This document shows, one piece after another, positions 1 to 4,806 of a DNA stretch of 5,631 bases. Under the pieces are notes generated by a model. It was not told the DNA's origin. It did no database searches and saw only the letters and a list, made by a program, of their open reading frames with translations. This DNA comes from Nitrosomonadaceae bacterium. Its GTDB lineage: Bacteria; Pseudomonadota; Gammaproteobacteria; Burkholderiales; Nitrosomonadaceae. Position 1 is the first letter of the stretch, and the number at the start of each line of letters is the position of its first letter. The position numbers were made by a program, and so were the translations under genes. The stretch lies in contig JAHELA010000101.1 of assembly GCA_024644425.1 (NCBI GenBank), positions 1-5,631 of the forward strand, in the 5' to 3' direction.

Positions 1-65
1 AATATTCTCATGACCCAGAGCAGAGTAATCCTATCCTGCGAAATTTGTTCCCTCACACCTTTTGA
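1..65 (+). CDS. possible 3' end of an upstream gene (partial)
   Basis: The frame starting at base 3 is open from the window edge to a TGA at 63-65 and would encode a C-terminal tail containing DPEQSNPILRNLFPHTF. The residue mix looks protein-like, but 20 codons are too few to assign a family. A second frame, starting at base 1, is also open to a TAA at 73-75 and cannot be excluded. If the first frame is real, the upstream gene ends 16 bp before pyrG and could be co-transcribed with it. Confidence 0.3.
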   Translation, partial: YSHDPEQSNPILRNLFPHTF

Positions 66-73
66 GTTATCAT
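45..73 (+). promoter_or_regulatory. candidate sigma-70 promoter before pyrG (weak)
   Basis: TTGTTC at 45-50 and TATCAT at 68-73 are separated by 17 bp. The -10 hexamer matches the consensus at five of six bases, the -35 at only three. Initiation about seven bases downstream would start the transcript almost at the pyrG ATG (82), giving a nearly leaderless mRNA. This fits the lack of a visible Shine-Dalgarno sequence before pyrG, but chance matches of this quality are common in AT-rich DNA. Confidence 0.22.
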
Positions 74-81
74 AACTGTCC

Positions 82-1779
82 ATGACCAAATATGTATTTG
101 TGACTGGTGGCGTGGTATCTTCCTTAGGCAAGGGAATTGCAGCTGCCTCCTTAGCAGCCCTCCTCGAATCCCGTGGCATTAAAGTAACAATGCTGAAGCT
201 GGATCCCTATATCAACGTAGATCCAGGCACTATGAATCCCTTTCAACACGGAGAAGTTTTTGTCACTGAAGATGGTGCAGAAACCGATCTTGATTTGGGG
301 CATTATGAGCGATTTATTAGTGCCAAAATGAGCAAACTAAATAACTTTACTACAGGTCAAATTTACGAAAGTGTTATTAAAAAAGAGCGGCGAGGTGACT
401 ATCTCGGTGGAACAGTGCAAGTAATTCCACATATTACTGATGAAATTAAGCTACAAATAAAGTCTGGTGCAAGTGATTCTCAAGTCGCAATCGTTGAGAT
501 TGGTGGAACAGCCGGTGATATTGAATCTTTACCATTTCTAGAAGCAATTCGCCAAATGGCAATCCAACATCCTCGCGAAAATACCTGTTTTATTCACCTT
601 ACTTTATTGCCCTTTATTGCTTCCGCAGGGGAATTAAAAACAAAACCAACACAGCATTCAGTAAAAGAAATGCGTGAAATTGGCATCCAACCAGATGTTT
701 TATTGTGTCGTGCTGACCGTGAGTTACCAGCCGATGAACGTAGAAAAATTGCATTGTTTACTAATGTACGTGAAGAGGCAGTAATTTCTGCAGTTGATGT
801 AGATAGTATATACAAAATTCCTGCATTACTACATGAACAAATGCTTGATGAAATTGTGTGTCATAAGCTAAATATTCTTGCTAAACCAGCAGATTTAAGT
901 GTATGGAGAAATCTAGTAAGCGCACTGGAAAACCCCCAACATATAGTAAAAATTGCACTTGTAGGGAAGTATGTAGACTTAACAGAATCCTACAAATCGC
1001 TTTCAGAGGCGTTGATACATGCTGGAATCCATACTCATAGCAAAATTAATATTCGCTATGTAGACTCTGAGTACATTGAAGAACAGGGAATCGATTGCCT
1101 TACAGATTCTGATGCCATTTTAGTCCCTGGTGGATTTGGTAAACGTGGCGTAGAAGGCAAGATCAAAGCTATTAAATATGCGCGCGAAAACTGTGTTCCA
1201 TATCTCGGCATCTGTCTTGGGATGCAGTTAGCAGTTATTGAATTTGCTCGCAACATGACAGCAATGAAGGACGCTCATAGTACAGAGTTTAATCCTGAAA
1301 CTCCTTATCCTGTCATTGGACTAATAACTGAATGGCATACCCGCGAAGGAAAAATAAAAATTCGAAATGCACAATCAGACCTTGGAGGCAGCATGCGCCT
1401 GGGTGGTCAGGAGTGTTTATTAAATAACAATTCGCTGGCTCGAAAAATATATGGCACAGATAGAATTACTGAACGTCATCGTCATCGATATGAAGTTAAT
1501 AATAAATATATTCCCCAATTAGAGAAAGCAGGGCTAAATGCAAGCGGCCTATCAATAAAGGATTCGCTTTGCGAAATGATAGAGCTACCTGAAACTGAGC
1601 ACCCGTGGTTTGTTGCATGTCAGTTTCACCCGGAGTTTACTTCTACTCCAAGAACCGGACATCCTCTTTTCAAGGCCTTCATCAACGCCGCAATAAACGC
1701 AAAGGGTAGGCGTACTCCTTTGAAGTCAGGAAAAACGGAAAAACATCAAAGTAACATTAGCTTAGTACCCAATATATGA
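82..1779 (+). CDS. pyrG: CTP synthase (glutamine-hydrolysing)
   Basis: This cytosolic enzyme makes CTP from UTP, ATP and glutamine, the last step of de novo pyrimidine nucleotide synthesis. The 565 residues show both family domains. The N-terminal synthetase domain (about 1-267) opens with VTGGVVSSLGKG (P-loop, Lys17), followed by the Mg-binding Asp71 and Glu139. The C-terminal class I glutamine amidotransferase domain (about 288-540) has the oxyanion-loop segment PGGFGKRG (349-356), the nucleophile Cys378 in GICLGMQ, and the His516/Glu518 pair in QFHPEF. The usual GGTVGD after Glu139 reads GGTAGD, a mild substitution. The protein ends in a polar, basic tail of about 25 residues that looks lineage-specific. 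The ATG at 82 gives the canonical MTKYVFVTGG start although no Shine-Dalgarno sequence is visible. eno follows after 61 bp with no terminator between them. Identification is essentially certain. Confidence 0.99.
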   Translation: MTKYVFVTGGVVSSLGKGIAAASLAALLESRGIKVTMLKLDPYINVDPGTMNPFQHGEVFVTEDGAETDLDLGHYERFISAKMSKLNNFTTGQIYESVIKKERRGDYLGGTVQVIPHITDEIKLQIKSGASDSQVAIVEIGGTAGDIESLPFLEAIRQMAIQHPRENTCFIHLTLLPFIASAGELKTKPTQHSVKEMREIGIQPDVLLCRADRELPADERRKIALFTNVREEAVISAVDVDSIYKIPALLHEQMLDEIVCHKLNILAKPADLSVWRNLVSALENPQHIVKIALVGKYVDLTESYKSLSEALIHAGIHTHSKINIRYVDSEYIEEQGIDCLTDSDAILVPGGFGKRGVEGKIKAIKYARENCVPYLGICLGMQLAVIEFARNMTAMKDAHSTEFNPETPYPVIGLITEWHTREGKIKIRNAQSDLGGSMRLGGQECLLNNNSLARKIYGTDRITERHRHRYEVNNKYIPQLEKAGLNASGLSIKDSLCEMIELPETEHPWFVACQFHPEFTSTPRTGHPLFKAFINAAINAKGRRTPLKSGKTEKHQSNISLVPNI

Positions 1780-1780
1780 T
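1751..1780 (+). promoter_or_regulatory. candidate internal promoter for eno (weak)
   Basis: GTAACA at 1751-1756 (four of six -35 matches) and TATGAT at 1775-1780 (five of six -10 matches) are 18 bp apart, inside the 3' end of pyrG. They would give eno a leader of roughly 54 nucleotides. A separate promoter would make sense for an abundant glycolytic enzyme, but the match is modest and read-through from pyrG is equally possible. Confidence 0.2.
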
Positions 1781-1827
1781 TATCTACTATCATTCAGCTA
1801 GCCATTACCTATAAATTATTTAGCAAC

Positions 1828-1832
1828 AAGGA
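1828..1832 (+). promoter_or_regulatory. ribosome binding site of eno
   Basis: AAGGA lies eight bases before the ATG at 1841. It is one of the clearest Shine-Dalgarno sequences in the window and supports this start, which also gives the conserved N-terminus MSAIVDIFAREILDSRGNPT. Confidence 0.7.
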
Positions 1833-1840
1833 AAATTAGA

Positions 1841-3124
1841 ATGAGTGCAATTGTTGATATTTTTGCTCGAGAAATTTTGGATTCACGCGGCAATCCTACT
1901 GTAGAAGCTGAAGTCTTACTGGAATCTGGAATACAAGGACGGGCAGCAGTACCATCTGGTGCGTCTGTTGGCACCAAAGAAGCTGTTGAATTACGTGATA
2001 ATGACGCTCAGCGCTATTTTGGAAAGGGAGTACTTAAAGCAGTTGAAAACGTAAATAGTGAAATTTCTGAGGCCATCATGGGCCTAGAAGTAACAGAACA
2101 ACATTTTATAGATCAATCTTTGATTGATCTTGACGGTAGTGACAACAAATCCAAACTCGGTGCTAACGCAATTCTTGCAGTCTCACTGGCTGTAGCAAAA
2201 GCAGCAGCAGAAGATTCTAGTTTACCTTTATATCGCTATTTAGGAGGTTCGGGAGCTGTATCAATGCCAGTGCCAATGATGAATGTTATTAACGGCGGGG
2301 CACATGCCAATAATAATATTGATTTACAAGAATTTATGATTGTTCCACTTGGAGCACAAAGTTTTCGTGAGGCTTTACGATACGGGGCAGAAGTATTTCA
2401 CACTTTAAAAAAAATGCTCCAAGAAAAAAATATGACGACTACTGTAGGTGACGAAGGTGGTTATGCTCCTAATTTAGAGAGTAATGAAGCGGCGTTACAA
2501 CTAATTGTACAGGCCATTGAGCAAGCCGGTTATTTACCTGGAGCAGATATTGCTATTGCACTAGATTTTGCAAGCTCTGAATTATTTAAAGAGGGAAAAT
2601 ATCGATTACCTTCGGATGGCTTAAGCTTGAATTCAGAACAACTTGCAGACTATATGGTTAAATGGGCGGATAAATATCCTATTATTAGCATAGAAGATGG
2701 TATGAGCGAACATGACTGGGATGGCTGGAAATTACTTACCAGTAAACTCGGGAAGTCAGTACAACTAGTAGGTGATGACGTGTTTGTAACGAACTCAAAT
2801 ATTCTTAAAGAAGGAATTGAGCAAAATATTGCAAATTCTATACTCATTAAGATTAATCAGATTGGTACCCTCACTGAAACTTTTTCTGCTATTGAAATGG
2901 CTAAACGTGCAGGCTATACCTCCGTAATTTCTCACCGTTCTGGGGAAACCGAAGATACCACTATTGCAGACATAGCTGTAGCAACAAATGCATTACAAAT
3001 TAAAACTGGCTCACTATCCCGATCAGATCGTTTATCTAAATATAATCAGTTGCTTCGCATTGAGGAAGATCTTGGCGACTCTGCAAACTATGCCGGACGG
3101 GGAGCCTTCTACCAGTTAAGATAA
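1841..3124 (+). CDS. eno: enolase (phosphopyruvate hydratase)
   Basis: Enolase interconverts 2-phosphoglycerate and phosphoenolpyruvate in glycolysis and gluconeogenesis; in many bacteria it is also part of the RNA degradosome. The 427 residues are the usual length. By alignment from memory with the E. coli enzyme, the general acid is Glu205 (GDEGGYAP) and the base is Lys337 (ILIKINQIGT). The Mg ligands are Asp242, Glu285 (SIEDGM) and Asp312 (VGDD). Substrate contacts are Gln163, Arg366 and Ser367 (SHRSGETED), and Lys388. The signature ILIKINQIGTLTET is intact. One oddity is catalytic loop 1, which reads PSGASVG (38-44), where Thr is expected in place of Val43. The gene follows pyrG by 61 bp and its TAA overlaps the ftsB ATG by one base. 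kdsA, often found between pyrG and eno in betaproteobacteria, is missing. Confidence 0.99.
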   Translation: MSAIVDIFAREILDSRGNPTVEAEVLLESGIQGRAAVPSGASVGTKEAVELRDNDAQRYFGKGVLKAVENVNSEISEAIMGLEVTEQHFIDQSLIDLDGSDNKSKLGANAILAVSLAVAKAAAEDSSLPLYRYLGGSGAVSMPVPMMNVINGGAHANNNIDLQEFMIVPLGAQSFREALRYGAEVFHTLKKMLQEKNMTTTVGDEGGYAPNLESNEAALQLIVQAIEQAGYLPGADIAIALDFASSELFKEGKYRLPSDGLSLNSEQLADYMVKWADKYPIISIEDGMSEHDWDGWKLLTSKLGKSVQLVGDDVFVTNSNILKEGIEQNIANSILIKINQIGTLTETFSAIEMAKRAGYTSVISHRSGETEDTTIADIAVATNALQIKTGSLSRSDRLSKYNQLLRIEEDLGDSANYAGRGAFYQLR

Positions 3125-3453
3125 TGAAAGTACTATGTTTCATCCTATTTGCTCTAGTTGTTTTTTTACAATACCCGTTATGGTTGGGAAAAGGTAGTTG
3201 GCATAAAGTTTGGGAAATAGATCAACAACTGATCTCACAGCATGAAACAAATCAAAAACATGTTATTCGTAACGCTGCTCTAGATGCAGAAGTAAAGGAC
3301 CTTAAACAGGGATCAGATGCCATTGAGGAACGTGCTCGTAATGAATTAGGTATGATTAAACAGGATGAAATTTTTTTCCAAGTAGAAGCAAATAGGGGAA
3401 ATATAACTTCGCTAGATAAATCCAAGGATATAACCTCCCCAAACGACAAATAA
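3124..3453 (+). CDS. ftsB: cell division protein FtsB (septum formation initiator family)
   Basis: FtsB is a small bitopic inner-membrane protein that forms the FtsQ-FtsB-FtsL complex of the divisome, which helps activate septal peptidoglycan synthesis. The 109 residues have the expected layout: a very short cytoplasmic N-terminus, one membrane segment at about 3-20 (VLCFILFALVVFLQYPLWL), and a periplasmic coiled coil at about 30-66. The family-typical end ERARNELGMIKQDEIFFQ follows at 69-86, then a poorly conserved polar tail. The LQYPLWLGKGSW stretch after the membrane segment is typical of betaproteobacterial FtsB. The start shares its A with the eno stop codon (TAATG), which suggests translational coupling; no separate strong ribosome binding site is seen close to the ATG. 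Placement directly after eno is common in proteobacteria and supports the call. Confidence 0.93.
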   Translation: MKVLCFILFALVVFLQYPLWLGKGSWHKVWEIDQQLISQHETNQKHVIRNAALDAEVKDLKQGSDAIEERARNELGMIKQDEIFFQVEANRGNITSLDKSKDITSPNDK

Positions 3454-3538
3454 AAATTGTACGAAGTTCGTAAAAACTTGCAGTATATGAAACCCAATAT
3501 AAACAAAGGTTCCTTCCCAAAGAATTAGTGGTACTTAA

Positions 3539-3727
3539 ATGAGTAATTTCAAGTTTGAACTATCACAGATTGTTTTTGTTATTCCAGTCAAAATGAAAGG
3601 TATCATTGAAAATCGCAATAAGCCATTAAGTGGTGAGAATATATATGAAGTTGGGGTTATGTATCAAAGTAGAGCTTGGAAGACAACATTTAATGAATCT
3701 GAATTAACTAATACTCTAGAAGATTGA
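3539..3727 (+). CDS. small hypothetical protein, 62 residues
   Basis: I do not recognise the family. The product is soluble, with no membrane segment or signal peptide. Its pattern of alternating hydrophobic residues (QIVFVIPVKMKGIIENR, later IYEVGVMYQSRAWKTTFNESEL) suggests an all-beta fold. A G-I-I-E-N-R turn followed by Y-V-V-Y-W strands and a final E-S-E-L is reminiscent of small SH3-like proteins such as YodC/DUF2158 and related phage-borne proteins, but this is only a resemblance. The gene lies 85 bp after ftsB on the same strand with no strong Shine-Dalgarno sequence. A short inverted repeat (GAAGA-TTGA-TCTTC, 3719-3732) spans the stop codon without a T-run, so it is not a convincing terminator. 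Protein-like composition and codon use similar to its neighbours favour a real gene. Confidence 0.6.
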   Translation: MSNFKFELSQIVFVIPVKMKGIIENRNKPLSGENIYEVGVMYQSRAWKTTFNESELTNTLED

Positions 3728-4039
3728 TCTTCGAACTAACCTAGAATGAAATGAGATATATTACATAAGATCCAACTAAAGACTAAAAAATTCGCTAACA
3801 AAGTAGATTCTAATAGCTCAGTCAATAAAATTTTTGTAATAAAGGCAATAAATTACATTTTTATAAACACTTACGTGATAAATTTGTTGATATATTGAAA
3901 GGAAATAATTCTTATTGCATTTTTGAGTAAAATTATAAACTGAAAAATATTACCCACTGTTATTTTCTGGCACTCATACAAAAAGAAACTACCCGTCGAA
4001 GACCAAACAAGACCATTAACTAATTGTAGAAAAAATAAA
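3728..4039. other. AT-rich intergenic gap, no gene seen
   Basis: These 312 bp hold no protein-like frame on the plus strand. A minus-strand frame crosses the interval but is an artefact that begins inside the tRNA-Asn gene. The only structure noticed is TGTAAT/ATTACA (3835-3840 with 3852-3857) followed by five T residues. It has a single G-C pair and is too weak to call a terminator. I see no convincing promoter for the gene at 4040, although one is expected somewhere here if that gene is expressed by itself. Confidence 0.6.
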
Positions 4040-4237
4040 ATGCTACTTATATCTCTTACAAGAAAACCTAAGACTGATGTATATGTAAATATGGATAATG
4101 TAACGACATTAGCCCGTGCAGAGAATGGTACTGTAATAGGTTTTAGTGGGGGTGCTGCCTCTACAGAGGTGCAAGAATCGCTAGAGGAAGTCTTGAAACG
4201 AGCAATCAGTGCTAAAGATAGCGCGCTATCTAAATAA
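4040..4237 (+). CDS. small FlbD-like protein, 65 residues
   Basis: The product resembles the FlbD/SwrD family of small proteins. Those start with I-x-L-T-R, continue with a V-x-x-N-x-(D/E)-x-I strand and a G-T-V-I strand-turn, and end with an E-S-x-E-E-V helix. Here the same order is seen as LISLTR (3-8), VYVNMDNVTTL (14-24), GTVIGF (30-35) and VQESLEEVLKRAI (44-56). In flagellated bacteria FlbD-type genes often sit in flagellar clusters; no flagellar gene is visible here, so a motility role is not supported by context. FlbD-like proteins of unknown role also occur outside flagellar loci. There is no signal peptide or membrane segment. The ATG is preceded by an A-rich stretch without a good Shine-Dalgarno sequence, and an in-frame stop shortly upstream limits alternative starts. 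The gene converges on tRNA-Asn with a 40 bp gap. The coding call is fairly good; the family call is an inference by eye. Confidence 0.65.
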   Translation: MLLISLTRKPKTDVYVNMDNVTTLARAENGTVIGFSGGAASTEVQESLEEVLKRAISAKDSALSK

Positions 4238-4277
4238 ATAATGAATGAAATAGGCAGATCAAAACTATTTTGGTTAT

Positions 4278-4353
4278 TGGCTCCCCGAGCAGGGCTCGAA
4301 CCTGCGACCTGTGGATTAACAGTCCATCGCTCTACCAACTGAGCTATCGGGGA
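4278..4353 (-). tRNA. tRNA-Asn (anticodon GTT)
   Basis: Read on the minus strand, this is a complete 76-nt cloverleaf with an encoded CCA end (4278-4280). The acceptor stem is TCCCCGA/TCGGGGA with discriminator G, as expected for Asn. The D stem GCTC/GAGC and T stem GCAGG/CCTGC pair perfectly, and the T loop is TTCGAGC. The anticodon loop CTGTTAA carries GTT (4318-4320). The anticodon stem is ATGGA/TCCAC, leaving an A27-C43 mismatch at its base that is not expected from the usual G-C pair. The gene has its own promoter 15-43 bp upstream. No other tRNA adjoins it. Confidence 0.98.
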
Positions 4354-4367
4354 TTTAGAGGTTGCAT

Positions 4368-4396
4368 ATACTAATAGGTTGAATCACCACGGTCAA
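4368..4396 (-). promoter_or_regulatory. sigma-70 promoter of tRNA-Asn
   Basis: On the minus strand TTGACC (4391-4396, five of six matches) and TAGTAT (4368-4373, four of six) are separated by exactly 17 bp. Transcription would begin near 4361, leaving a 5' leader of about eight nucleotides for RNase P to remove. The position directly before a tRNA gene makes this the best promoter in the window. Confidence 0.7.
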
Positions 4397-4806
4397 CTAA
4401 ATACATATCATAAACAGTTTATAAAACTTTTTTCTAACATTATTTTTTAGTATCAATCATAACACTTCAATATTATTATTTCCCTAAAGTATCATTTTTA
4501 GAAAGATTTTCTTCTACTATAAATTTTAGTAATAAAACTACTAGAGAAACTAGTATTTGAGCCGTATAACTGTAATCAGTACGAAAAGCCCGAGTTGCTT
4601 AAATCTAACAAAAATTCCTAAGGTTCGAAGCTATAAAATTATTCAATTACGGCTTACAAATAAGATTAAAAAAGTCTGTACTTAAGCCGATAAGTTATCT
4701 GACAAGGATAAAAGCCTTGATGGGATACCTATAGCCATTAACTATATGATTTATTATGTAATTCTCTTATACGCAGTATTTAACGTGTAACCAAGGCTAG
4801 CTAGTA
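4397..4806. other. AT-rich intergenic region upstream of the repeat protein
   Basis: No coding frame with protein-like content was found in these 410 bp on either strand. Hexamers resembling -10 boxes occur (for example TATTAT at 4752-4757) but none has a -35 partner at 16-18 bp, so the promoter of the gene at 4807 remains unlocated. Several short dyads are present: TACTAG-AGAAA-CTAGTA (4539-4555), GATAA-G-TTATC (4689-4699), CAAGG/CCTTG (4703-4707 with 4715-4719), and the nested set described separately at 4560-4689. Confidence 0.5.
4560..4689 (+). other. nested inverted repeats with alternative pairing, possible RNA element
   Basis: AGCCGTA (4560-4566) is the exact reverse complement of TACGGCT (4648-4654). 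Inside this 7-bp closing pair are two small hairpins: ACTG-TAAT-CAGT (4569-4580) and a 4-bp AAGC/GCTT stem with a 7-nt loop (4586-4600). The middle arm can instead pair downstream, CGGCTTA (4650-4656) with TAAGCCG (4683-4689), which would exclude the first pairing. The layout loosely recalls a cloverleaf or a switch, but there is no T arm, so it is not a tRNA gene. Dyads of this length are expected by chance at about this frequency in 450 bp, so the element is speculative. Confidence 0.2.

Noticed and set aside
3460..3472. Inverted repeat TACGAA-G-TTCGTA just after ftsB as a terminator.
   Set aside because: The stem is short and is followed by A residues, not T, on the coding strand, so it lacks the features of an intrinsic terminator there.
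3835..3862. TGTAAT/ATTACA hairpin with five T residues as a terminator for the 62-residue gene.
   Set aside because: Only one G-C pair supports the stem and the loop is 11 nt, so it is not distinguishable from chance in such AT-rich DNA.
4260..4272. CAAAA-CTA-TTTTG palindrome downstream of tRNA-Asn as its terminator.
   Set aside because: The stem is only five pairs, four of them A-T, with no adequate U-tract beyond it on the minus strand.
3871..4338. A 155-residue minus-strand open frame beginning MVERWTVNPQVAGSSPARGA.
   Set aside because: Its first residues are a translation of the tRNA-Asn gene, a well-known artefact, and the rest is antisense to the small gene at 4040 and to AT-rich spacer.
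4560..4654. A possible degenerate tRNA gene, from the 7-bp closing stem, two spacer bases, D-like hairpin and 7-nt loop hairpin.
   Set aside because: No T arm precedes the 3' acceptor strand, the loop has C rather than T at the position before the would-be anticodon, and no CCA follows.
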